Positions 40,611 through 48,406 of a stretch of DNA of 64,000 nt are shown here, piece by piece (positions within the stretch are counted from its first letter, which is position 1; every line of letters starts with the position of its first letter). The translations under genes and the position numbers were made by a program. Under the pieces are notes generated by a model, which searched no databases, was not told the origin of the DNA, and saw only the letters and a program-made list of their open reading frames with translations. Source of the stretch: an uncultured Devosia sp. (GTDB lineage Bacteria; Pseudomonadota; Alphaproteobacteria; Rhizobiales; Devosiaceae). The stretch lies in contig NZ_CAUQDV010000002.1 of assembly GCF_963517015.1 (NCBI RefSeq), forward strand, positions 1 through 64,000, in the 5' to 3' direction.

Positions 40611-42230
40611 CTAGTTCGGCAGGTCGAATACCTGGCCGGGATAGATGCGATCGGGATCGCGGATCTGGCCGGTATTGGCTTCGTAGATGGTGGTGTAGCG
40701 GATGCCCTCGCCATAGACGCGGCGGGCGATGGTCCAGAGATTGTCGCCACGACGGATGATAGCCTTGCCGGCGGCGAAGCGTTCGGAATCGGGGCCACCG
40801 ACGGAGATGGCGACGAGCGTCGGCACGGCGTCGGTTGCCACAGGCGGCTCGGCCGTGGGTGCCGGGGTGCTTTCCGCCACGGACACCGGGGCCGACGTTT
40901 CGGCCGGTGCAGCTGGCGCAGCCGCGGCAGGAGTGGATTGCGCTGCAGGTGCCGGTTGGGCAGGAGTAGGCGCGGCCGGAGCAGCTTCGGCTACGGCGGC
41001 CGGTGCGGCTTCGGTGGCGGGCGCCTCGATCTGGAAGTCGACTGCGGCGCGAGCGATGACGTCGGCGCTATTGGCGGCGAGCACGTCGATGCGGACGCGC
41101 TGGCTTGGCTTGGTCAGCACATTGCCGCCTTCGACCAGCCAGCGGCCGTCCTGGACCGTGGAATCGGCGACGAAACTGTCGTCGACATAGAGGCGGATGG
41201 GCGCGCCCTCGGTGCCGGCGCCAGCGAAGAAGGTGCGGTCACCTTCGATTTCGATGGCGTCGATGGTGGGTGCGACAGCGACCGCAGCGGGTTCAACTGG
41301 TGCCGTGGCAGGCGCCGGATCAGCCGCGGCAACGGTGGCGTCGGCAGCGGGAGCCGGGGTTTCGACAGGAGCGGCAGGCGTTTCCACGGCGGCTGTTTCT
41401 GGCGCTGCGGGTGTGGGTTCGACAGCGGCCGGAGCGGCTGCGGCAGGCGCAGATGGCTCGGCAGGTGCTGCTGGTTCGTCGACCGGCGCTGCGGTCTGTT
41501 CAGCAGGCGCCGGCGTTGCGGCTGGTGCTGCGGCCGGCGGGGCCACGGGATCGGCGGCGGCGACTTGGGTGTCGATGGCGGGGCGGTCGAGGCCCTGGAG
41601 AATGTCGCTGGCGGCGCCGGGGGTGCTGGCCACGACGAGAGGTTCGCTGGTCTTGTCGTCATTGATGACGACGACGAAGGACTGGGCAGAGCGGCCCTGC
41701 TTGCCGGCTTCGGCGAGGGTGATTTCGGTGCCGCCGGGGGTGATGGGGGCGTCGGGGACGATGACCCAGTCACCGCTCGCTTCGACCTTGGCGGAACCGA
41801 TCAGGGCATCATCGGAGTAAACTTCGACTTCGCTGCCGGGCGTGCCGCTGCCGGCGATGACGACGGAGCCATCTGGCTCTGCGCGCAGCAGGCCAAAGGT
41901 GGCGCCGATCAGATTGTCGGGGACTTCGGTGGCCGGCGGGGCGACGTCGAGTTCGGGTTCGGGGCTAACCGTGGCTTCGGGCTCGGGCGTCGCCGCAGGC
42001 GTCACGGCCGCAACTTCAGCCGGTGCTTCCACGGCCGGCTCGGTGGCAGCGGTCGGTGGCAGCAGGCCGGAATTGGTCATGGCGCCGCGCAGGCAGACGC
42101 CCATGCCATCCGGCGAATTGAAACAGGAGACAACCGTGGGGCCGGTGAGGACGCCCAGAATGACGAGCAGGGTAACCGCTGCTGCCCCGATGGTGAGAGC
42201 AAGAGGTTTCTTGGGAGCAGTTTCGGCCAG
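40611..42230 (-). CDS. Membrane-anchored LysM domain protein with Ala/Pro-rich linkers
   Basis: About 539 residues when read from CTG 42230, which has GGAGGA 4 nt upstream; no ATG, GTG or TTG lies between the upstream stop and codon 43. The CTG start yields a short basic N-terminus and one transmembrane anchor (LALTIGAAAVTLLVILGVL). An internal ATG at 42104 would lose this anchor. Periplasmic parts: a beta-sandwich domain (about 110-195, PDGSVVIAGSGTPGSEVEVY), a long Ala/Pro/Thr linker, a second similar domain (FFAGAGTEGAPIRLYVDDSF), another linker, and the C-terminal LysM (GDNLWTIARRVYGEG, last ~50 residues) that binds peptidoglycan. It follows cimA by 42 nt. Function is probably cell-wall-linked, otherwise unknown. 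Confidence 0.82.
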   Translation of the reverse strand: MAETAPKKPLALTIGAAAVTLLVILGVLTGPTVVSCFNSPDGMGVCLRGAMTNSGLLPPTAATEPAVEAPAEVAAVTPAATPEPEATVSPEPELDVAPPATEVPDNLIGATFGLLRAEPDGSVVIAGSGTPGSEVEVYSDDALIGSAKVEASGDWVIVPDAPITPGGTEITLAEAGKQGRSAQSFVVVINDDKTSEPLVVASTPGAASDILQGLDRPAIDTQVAAADPVAPPAAAPAATPAPAEQTAAPVDEPAAPAEPSAPAAAAPAAVEPTPAAPETAAVETPAAPVETPAPAADATVAAADPAPATAPVEPAAVAVAPTIDAIEIEGDRTFFAGAGTEGAPIRLYVDDSFVADSTVQDGRWLVEGGNVLTKPSQRVRIDVLAANSADVIARAAVDFQIEAPATEAAPAAVAEAAPAAPTPAQPAPAAQSTPAAAAPAAPAETSAPVSVAESTPAPTAEPPVATDAVPTLVAISVGGPDSERFAAGKAIIRRGDNLWTIARRVYGEGIRYTTIYEANTGQIRDPDRIYPGQVFDLPN

Positions 42231-42240
42231 TTTATCCTCC
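42228..42240 (-). promoter_or_regulatory. Shine-Dalgarno sequence that decides a CTG start
   Basis: On the minus strand GGAGGA (42240-42235) is followed by TAAA and CTG (42230-42228). The spacing is ideal and no canonical start codon is available in frame, which argues for initiation at CTG of the LysM protein gene. Confidence 0.6.
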
Positions 42241-42272
42241 AGAACCGTTGCAGCAGCCCGAAGGCCGCCCGG

Positions 42273-43877
42273 TTAAATCGTGCCCCGCACCGTCTCGGTC
42301 TTCAACAGCTTGTAGGTGATTGATTCATACAAGGCTTCAAATGACGCATCAATGATATTGGGTGACACGCCGATCGTGTACCAGCGTTCGCCAGTAGCGT
42401 CGCGGCTTTCGACCAGTACACGGGTGACCGCGCCCGTGCCGCCGTCCAGAATACGGACCTTGAAGTCGACCAGTTCGAGGTCTTCGATGCGGGACGAATA
42501 CTTGCCCAAGTCCTTGCGCATGGCCAGATCCAGCGCGTTGATGGGGCCATTGCCCTCCGCGACGGACATCAGCAATTCGCCCTCGACGCGGATTTTGACA
42601 ACCGCCTCGGTCATGGTGATTTCCTCGCCCTGGGCGTTGTGGCGGCGTTCGACGCTGGTGCGATAATTCTCCACCTGGAAAAATTCGGGCAGCGTGCCGA
42701 GCACTTCATGGGCCAGAACGGCGAAGGATGCGTCGGCGCCGTCGTAGGAATAGCCCCGCGATTCGCGGTTCTTGACCTCGGCGAGGAGCTTTTCGAGACG
42801 ACGGTCGTCCTTGCTCAGCTCTATACCATGGCGGGCCAGGGCGGTCAGCAGATTGGACTTGCCGGCCTGCTGGCTGACCATGATGGAGCGCTCGTTGCCG
42901 ACGCTTTCAGGCGGGACATGCTCATAGGTCGAAAAATCCTTGAGCAGTGCAGAGGCGTGAATGCCGGCCTTGGTGGCGAAGGCGGAACGACCGACATAGG
43001 GCGCCTGACGCATGGGCGCGCGGTTGAGGCGATCGTCGAAGGCACGGGAAATCTGGGCGAGGCGCGACAGGCGATTGGTATCGATGCCGGTTTCGAAACG
43101 GTCGGCATAAAAGGGCTTCAGCGCCAGGCTCGGGATCAGCGAGACAAGGTTGGCATTGCCACAGCGCTCGCCGATGCCATTGAGCGTGCCCTGGATCTGG
43201 CGAACGCCGGCTTCGACAGCGGCCAAGGTGTTGGCGACGGCCTGGCCGGTGTCGTCATGGGCGTGGATGCCCAGATGGTCTCCCGGCGCAACGGTTGCCA
43301 CCTTGCCGACAATGTCGCGGACTTCAGCCGGCATGGTGCCGCCATTGGTGTCGCAGAGCACGACCCAGCGGGCACCGGCGTCGAGGGCGGTTTTCACGCA
43401 GGACAAGGCGTAGTCCGGATTGGCCTTGAAGCCGTCGAAGAAATGCTCGCAGTCGACGAGCGCTTCCTTGCCGGCGGCGACGGCGGCGGCAACCGTGTCG
43501 CGAATATTGGCGAGGTTTTCGTCCAGCGAGATTTCGAGCGCCAGCTTGACCTGGTGATCCCAGGTCTTGGCGACAAAGCAGGCGGCTTCGGCGGCGGAAT
43601 TGAGCAGCGCCTGAACGCCCGGATCATTGGCGGCCGAGCGCCCTGCCCGCTTGGTCATGCCGAAGGCGGTAAATTTGGCTGTTCTAGTGCGCTTGCTCTC
43701 GAAGAATTCGGTGTCCACCGGATTGGCGCCAGGATAGCCGCCTTCGATGTAATCGACACCAAGCTCTTCCAGAAGGCGGGCAATGGAAATCTTGTCCTCG
43801 AGCGAGAATTCGATGCCGGCCGTCTGGGCGCCGTCGCGCAATGTGGTGTCGAAGAGATAGAGGCGGTCTTTGGACAT
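42273..43877 (-). CDS. cimA: Citramalate synthase
   Basis: A 534-residue homologue of isopropylmalate synthase that condenses pyruvate and acetyl-CoA to (R)-citramalate, a route to 2-oxobutyrate and isoleucine. It has the HMGL-like barrel with LYLFDTTLRDGAQTAG at the start, metal-binding HAHDDTGQAVANTL, and NGIGERCGNANL. The C-terminal regulatory (LeuA dimer) domain follows about residue 400 (RVEGELLMSVAEGNGPINAL). The sequence type (YIEGGYPGANPVD) is CimA rather than LeuA. It lies upstream of the LysM gene, with 42 nt between, and may share its transcript. Confidence 0.92.
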   Translation of the reverse strand: MSKDRLYLFDTTLRDGAQTAGIEFSLEDKISIARLLEELGVDYIEGGYPGANPVDTEFFESKRTRTAKFTAFGMTKRAGRSAANDPGVQALLNSAAEAACFVAKTWDHQVKLALEISLDENLANIRDTVAAAVAAGKEALVDCEHFFDGFKANPDYALSCVKTALDAGARWVVLCDTNGGTMPAEVRDIVGKVATVAPGDHLGIHAHDDTGQAVANTLAAVEAGVRQIQGTLNGIGERCGNANLVSLIPSLALKPFYADRFETGIDTNRLSRLAQISRAFDDRLNRAPMRQAPYVGRSAFATKAGIHASALLKDFSTYEHVPPESVGNERSIMVSQQAGKSNLLTALARHGIELSKDDRRLEKLLAEVKNRESRGYSYDGADASFAVLAHEVLGTLPEFFQVENYRTSVERRHNAQGEEITMTEAVVKIRVEGELLMSVAEGNGPINALDLAMRKDLGKYSSRIEDLELVDFKVRILDGGTGAVTRVLVESRDATGERWYTIGVSPNIIDASFEALYESITYKLLKTETVRGTI

Positions 43878-43915
43878 TAGCTCAACTCAAATGTCGTTCT
43901 TTTGGCTCTTTTGGA

Positions 43916-44398
43916 TCAGGGCCAATTGGAGGTGTCGTGATCGGGATGCTGGTGGTTGGTCTGCTTGATCGCCGAGGCCCAGGCTTCTTGCCCGGTTTCG
44001 GTCGCGCCACCGCTTTCAATGGTGGTCAATGTCTCGAACCAGGGCACCTGCCCTTCCTGGCCGGTATTGGCGTGGGGCGGGAAGAGTTCGGGGTGATCGA
44101 GCGAGCCGATGGTGAAGTTCACCCGCGGGCCTTCGGTATTGTCATAGAATAGCGGCGTGCCGCATTTGTCGCAGAAGCCGCGATCGACATGTTCGGAACT
44201 GCGGAAGCGGGCTGGCGTGCCGCGGGTCCAGGTGATGGACTCTCTTGGTGCAGCCACAAGCGCGGCGAAGATATTGCCCATGGCCTTCTGGCACATGCGG
44301 CAATGGCAGATGTGGGAATTGTCGAGCATTTCCGTGGCGTGATAGCGCACGGCGCCGCATTGGCAGCCGCCGCTGACCTCCATGGCGTAACGATCCAT
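43916..44398 (-). CDS. GFA family zinc protein, second of a tandem pair
   Basis: A 160-residue protein starting at the ATG at 44398, which overlaps the stop of its paralogue by 4 nt (minus-strand ATGA). Zinc ligands are in GGCQCGAVRYH, CHCRMCQKA and FCDKCGTPLFY. Members are called glutathione-dependent formaldehyde-activating enzymes, though most have unproven activity. It ends with HQHPDHDTSNWP, almost the same tail as its neighbour. The pair is probably a tandem duplication. It sits between cimA and cysS on the same strand. Confidence 0.87.
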   Translation of the reverse strand: MDRYAMEVSGGCQCGAVRYHATEMLDNSHICHCRMCQKAMGNIFAALVAAPRESITWTRGTPARFRSSEHVDRGFCDKCGTPLFYDNTEGPRVNFTIGSLDHPELFPPHANTGQEGQVPWFETLTTIESGGATETGQEAWASAIKQTNHQHPDHDTSNWP

Positions 44399-44889
44399 CA
44401 CTTGTCTCCGCGTGGCGGCCAGTCGGCCGTGTCGTGGTCGGGATGCTGGTTGGAATGAATGCCGGCAAGAAAATCGCGCCACTCGTCGCTGGTTTCCTCG
44501 CGCATGGGCAAGGCCGTCAGGCCATCGAAGAAGGGCAGCTTGTCGTGCGGATTGACCTGGATTTCCGGGGCAGCATGCTCGGGGTGATCGAAGGCGCCGA
44601 TGGCCAATTCGAGACCGAAGCGCGTTTCATAAGCCAGGGGCGTGCCGCAATCGCCGCAAAAGGCGCGGCGAGCGGCGTTCGAGGACTGAAACCACTTCGG
44701 TTCGCCACGGGTCCAGACGGCATTGTGTGCCGTCACCAGCGGGCCGAAGAAGCCACCGAAGGCCTTCTGGCACATGCGGCAATGGCAGATGGAACCGCGA
44801 CCGAGCCGGGTGACGCTGAAGCGGACGGCGCCGCATTGGCAGCCGCCGGCATGAGCTTCGGCACGTTCAATCACCGCTTCATCTCCCAT
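44398..44889 (-). CDS. GFA family zinc protein, first of a tandem pair
   Basis: A 163-residue paralogue with the same ligand pattern (GGCQCGAVRFS, CHCRMCQKAFGG, FCGDCGTPLAY) and the tail NQHPDHDTADWP. Its ATG lies inside the 3' end of cysS (19-nt overlap), so it is coupled to synthesis of cysteinyl-tRNA synthetase. The substrate is likely a small glutathione adduct or thiol, inferred from family. The sequence has drifted from its sister mainly in the middle, while the Cys residues are kept. Confidence 0.87.
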   Translation of the reverse strand: MGDEAVIERAEAHAGGCQCGAVRFSVTRLGRGSICHCRMCQKAFGGFFGPLVTAHNAVWTRGEPKWFQSSNAARRAFCGDCGTPLAYETRFGLELAIGAFDHPEHAAPEIQVNPHDKLPFFDGLTALPMREETSDEWRDFLAGIHSNQHPDHDTADWPPRGDK

Positions 44890-46277
44890 TTGGTGGCACG
44901 GTTGCCGGCCTCGTCCTTGTAGTCCATCAGCGTGATGCCCTGTTCGGACAGTTCGTTGCGGATGGCGTCGGCACGGGCGAAGTCCTTGCCATTGAGCGCA
45001 TCAAGGCGCTGGGCAATGGCGGCGGCGATATGGGGCGGCTCTTCCCAGCCATCGTCGGAGGTGATGAGGCTGTCGAGACTGAAGCCGAGGAAGCGCAGCG
45101 TCGCGGCGAGGCAATGGCGCGCATTGCCCTCCTCGCGATTGGCTTTCTTGGCGATGAAGTCGAGCGCGACGGATGCGCGATGAAAATTGAGGTCGTCGGC
45201 CAGTTCCTTGACCACGCTCTCGTCGGGCGCATCGCCTTCGGAAACTTCTGCACCACGGGCAGCGCGCTGCCAGTCGCGGAGCTTTGCCTCAGCCTCGTCG
45301 AGACGCTTGATCGAGAAGTCGATCGGCTCGCGATAGTGGGTCATCAGCATGGCGAGGCGCAGCACATCGCCAATCCAGGCGCGACCGCCCAAGGTGCCGG
45401 TCTCAAGCAATTCGTTGATGGTGACGAAATTGCCGAGCGACTTGCTCATCTTCTGGCCTTCGACCTGAAGGAAGCCATTGTGCATCCAGACATTGGCCAT
45501 GGCATGGGTGCCGTGGGCGCAGCGGGACTGGGCGATTTCGTTTTCGTGGTGTGGGAAGATCAGGTCGAGACCACCGCCGTGGATATCGAAGGTCTGGCCG
45601 AGATAGCGCTCGCTCATGGCGGAGCATTCGATGTGCCAGCCTGGGCGGCCACGGCCCCAGGGGCTGTCCCAGCCGGGCTCGGTTTCCGATGACTGTTTCC
45701 AGAGCACGAAATCGGCCGGGTTCTTCTTGTGCGCTTCGACGGCAATGCGGGCGCCGGCAAGGTTGTCGTCGAGATTGCGGCCGGAGAGCTGGCCGTAATC
45801 GGGCATGGACTTGACGTCAAAGAGGACTTCGCCCGAGGCGTTATAGGCGTGGTTGTTGGCGATGAGATCGCGGATCAGCACCTGCATCTGCTCGATATTG
45901 TCGGTGGCGCGGGGCTGGATGGTGGGCTCCAGCGCGCCAAGGGCTGTTGCGTCGGAGAGGAACTGGCGCTCGGTCTTTTCGGTGACGCGGCGGATGGCCT
46001 CGTTGAGCGGCAGATCGGGAAAATCGCGCAGGGCGCGGGCGTTGATCTTGTCGTCGACGTCGGTGATGTTGCGCACATAGGTGACGTGTTCGGCGCCATA
46101 GACGTGGCGCAGCAGACGGAACAGCAGGTCGAAGACGATGACCGGGCGCGCATTGCCGATATGGGCGAAGTCATAGACCGTGGGGCCGCAAACATACATG
46201 CGCACATTGTTCGCATCGATGGGGGCAAAGGCCTCTTTGGAGCGTCTGAGCGTGTTGTAGAGCGTCAGCGAAGTCAT
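44871..46277 (-). CDS. cysS: Cysteinyl-tRNA synthetase
   Basis: A 468-residue class I synthetase from the ATG at 46277 (an upstream GTG/ATG would add nine residues). HIGH motif is HIGN (in FAHIGNARPVIVFDLL), zinc-site residues start with YVCGPTVYD and later include the HHENEIAQSRC segment, and KMSKS is in GQKMSKSLGNFV. It charges tRNA-Cys in the cytoplasm. The C-terminal anticodon-binding part is normal in length. The stop lies within the first GFA gene, so cysS, GFA, GFA appear to be one operon. Confidence 0.97.
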   Translation of the reverse strand: MTSLTLYNTLRRSKEAFAPIDANNVRMYVCGPTVYDFAHIGNARPVIVFDLLFRLLRHVYGAEHVTYVRNITDVDDKINARALRDFPDLPLNEAIRRVTEKTERQFLSDATALGALEPTIQPRATDNIEQMQVLIRDLIANNHAYNASGEVLFDVKSMPDYGQLSGRNLDDNLAGARIAVEAHKKNPADFVLWKQSSETEPGWDSPWGRGRPGWHIECSAMSERYLGQTFDIHGGGLDLIFPHHENEIAQSRCAHGTHAMANVWMHNGFLQVEGQKMSKSLGNFVTINELLETGTLGGRAWIGDVLRLAMLMTHYREPIDFSIKRLDEAEAKLRDWQRAARGAEVSEGDAPDESVVKELADDLNFHRASVALDFIAKKANREEGNARHCLAATLRFLGFSLDSLITSDDGWEEPPHIAAAIAQRLDALNGKDFARADAIRNELSEQGITLMDYKDEAGNRATKWEMKR

Positions 46278-46466
46278 ATGGTCCGTCCTCTGGGCCAAGC
46301 GCATGTGTGCTGGCAGACGGCTCTTCGGGTATCGGATTATCGGGATGAAGAAGACCGCGCCGCCAACGAGTGGTTAGCAGGTAATAATGCAGGTCGAAAT
46401 CAGAATGATCTGGTTCTTCATGACGCCATGATTGACCATTGGTCGCAGGGAAAGCAAGCCGAAAAC

Positions 46467-46492
46467 AAAAAAGGCGGGCCCGAAGGCCCGCC
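46467..46492 (-). terminator. Rho-independent terminator of the cytochrome c' gene
   Basis: On the minus strand GGCGGGCC, a TTCG tetraloop, GGCCCGCC and then TTTTTT. It lies 24 nt after the cytochrome gene stop. Confidence 0.95.
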
Positions 46493-46515
46493 AATCGCTT
46501 TGGAGGCGATGGAAA

Positions 46516-46965
46516 CTACGATCTAAACTGCTGATGGCACTGGCCGCAGGTGCCCTGGATGGTCTGGAGGGCCGCAGCATAGCCGGCGGCATCGCCAGCT
46601 TCGGCGGCAGCCAGACCGGTTTCGGCACCGGCGCGGCCGGTTTCGATGATGGCGGTGAAGCCTTCCCAGTTTTCCCAGATGGCGGGCAGCGCTTCGCTGT
46701 CGCCAACCACCGAGCCTTCGGGGAAAAGGGCGGGCATGTTGGTATAGTCATCGAGCAGGGTCTGCATGGCGGCAACGGCCTCGGCGCCGGTCAGCGCGCC
46801 AGCGCCGCGCAGGGTCTGGCCATTGGTGCGCATGATGGCCTTGCGGGCGGCAACGGCTTCCTCGGAGGTGGCCGGCGCAACGAATGCGTCCTGCGCGACA
46901 GTGGCGACGACGCCCAGGGTCATGAGACCGGCGATGGCCATGGCGGAAATCTTCTTGATCGACAT
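46516..46965 (-). CDS. Cytochrome c' (c-556 type)
   Basis: A 149-residue secreted four-helix cytochrome. The signal peptide is MSIKKISAMAIAGLMTLGVV, with cleavage near the VATVAQ segment. The heme-binding CGQCH (C140, C143, H144) is near the C-terminus, as in all cytochromes c'. The start is the ATG at 46965; longer readings are spurious. Cytochromes c' bind NO and may protect against nitrosative stress, which parallels the truncated globin elsewhere in the window. The gene is monocistronic, with a terminator after it. Confidence 0.92.
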   Translation of the reverse strand: MSIKKISAMAIAGLMTLGVVATVAQDAFVAPATSEEAVAARKAIMRTNGQTLRGAGALTGAEAVAAMQTLLDDYTNMPALFPEGSVVGDSEALPAIWENWEGFTAIIETGRAGAETGLAAAEAGDAAGYAAALQTIQGTCGQCHQQFRS

Positions 46966-47142
46966 TTTCGGGTTGCACCTCAACTTGCACCAGACGGAGA
47001 TTGCAGCCCCGCATGATGGCAGAGTGGCACGCCCGCATGACACGCCCAACGCGGACACGGGAATGTTATCAGCTATAGCAAGGTGTTAGCGGCGGCGGTT
47101 GCCGGGTGGATTCATGTTGCTTGGTGGAAGGCCATCCAAGAA

Positions 47143-47188
47143 CGCGGTGTCACCCCGGCCTTGAGCCGGGATGACATCGAGGGTGGGG
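47143..47188 (+). repeat. Nested palindromic repeat, family 1, copy i (minimal)
   Basis: Left outer end CGCGGTGTCACCCCGGCC is joined straight to the right outer end GAGCCGGGATGACATCGAG, lacking both inner parts. It leaves one short hairpin of CCCGGC/GCCGGG, the simplest derivative in the window. Confidence 0.8.
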
Positions 47189-47202
47189 CGTGCTTTGTGG
47201 CT

Positions 47203-48204
47203 CTAAGCCAAAACCACCTTTTGAGCGATGTCGCCGAAGACTGCCCTGCCCTCGGCGTCGAGCGCGCCGATGCGGACCACGTCGCCGGGTTTGAGGAAGG
47301 GCGTGCGGGCGCGGCCGTATTTGAGCTTTTCGACGGTGCGGGCTTCCGCAATGCAGGCAAAGCCGATGCCGTCGCGCTTGATGGGCAGGGCCTCGTCGTG
47401 GCGGTTGGAGACGGTGCCGCCGCCAATGATGGTGCCAGCAGCCAGATCGCGGGTGCGGGCGGCCTCGACGATCAGATCGGCGAAATCGAAATGCATGTCG
47501 GTGCCGGCATTGGGCTGGCCATAGAGATTGCCATTGACCTCGATGCGGACGGGCAGATGCAGGCGATTGTCGCGCCAGGCATAGCCGAGGCTGTCCGGGG
47601 TGGCGACGAGGGGCGCAAAGCTGGTGGAGGGCTTCGCGTGGAAGAAGCCGAAGCCGTTTTGCAGGTCATCGACAACCAGGCGCCGCAGGGACACGTCGTT
47701 GCAGACGGTGACGAGGCGGATGGCGGCGGCGGCTTCATCCTTGCCGGCGCCCATGCTGACGGCGCCGATGATGACGGCGACTTCGGCTTCAAAATCGAGC
47801 GCCAGGTCAGGATCGGTGATGCGAATGGGGTCATGGGGCGCCGAAAGCGAATCAGATCCACCTTGGTAAAGCAGCGGCCGGGTCGATTGCAGCTCCTCGT
47901 CCTTGCTGCCTTTGAGCGAACGGACGCGTTCGAGATGGCTGAGATAGCCCGAGCCGTCGATCCACTGATAGGCGCGCGGCAGGGGCGCGAGTGCCTGGGC
48001 GGGATCGAAATTCTGGCCAGCGATGGCACCTGCATCGAGTTGCTTTGAGAGGTCGGAAAGCGCCGGAGACAGGGCGTTCCAGTCGTCGAGCGCCGCCTGG
48101 AGGCTCTGGGCGATGCGGCCGGCCGAGACATAGCGCGCGGAATCATTCGAGAGAACGACGAGCTGACCATCGGGGCGGCCATTGCGGAGCGTGGCAAGTT
48201 TCAT
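47203..48204 (-). CDS. Fumarylacetoacetate hydrolase family protein
   Basis: A 333-residue member of the FAH superfamily. The catalytic domain starts about residue 90. Metal-binding acidic residues lie in DFEAEVAVIIG (E..E) and in NDVSLRRLVVDDL; further blocks are HAKPSTSFAPL and GTIIGGGTVSN. Homologues hydrolyse C-C bonds or decarboxylate ring-cleavage products; the precise substrate here is unknown. It stands alone. The length with an N-terminal domain fits the fumarylacetoacetase/ureidoglycolate lyase-like branch rather than the short 2-component type. Confidence 0.87.
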   Translation of the reverse strand: MKLATLRNGRPDGQLVVLSNDSARYVSAGRIAQSLQAALDDWNALSPALSDLSKQLDAGAIAGQNFDPAQALAPLPRAYQWIDGSGYLSHLERVRSLKGSKDEELQSTRPLLYQGGSDSLSAPHDPIRITDPDLALDFEAEVAVIIGAVSMGAGKDEAAAAIRLVTVCNDVSLRRLVVDDLQNGFGFFHAKPSTSFAPLVATPDSLGYAWRDNRLHLPVRIEVNGNLYGQPNAGTDMHFDFADLIVEAARTRDLAAGTIIGGGTVSNRHDEALPIKRDGIGFACIAEARTVEKLKYGRARTPFLKPGDVVRIGALDAEGRAVFGDIAQKVVLA

Positions 48205-48406
48205 TGGGGCGCAATCTCGAACTTGTGTGGCCTTGCAGCGCTACCATGGCAGGCCGCGGGCGGTATAGTGGTGGCAATGGTGGAGAGTCTGCGGCTTTTC
48301 GCGTTTCCAAATTGGAAATGTCGAAGCCTTGCCTTAAGGCCGACACAGGGACGCGCGACGCGTCGGCAGTTTTGAGAGTCGAGGACAGAGCTTGGGCAGG
48401 AACAGC

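Noticed and set aside
40572..42323. A 583-codon Gly/Cys-rich frame opposite the LysM gene
   Set aside because: It mirrors the Ala/Pro linkers of the real protein. No credible start or domain.
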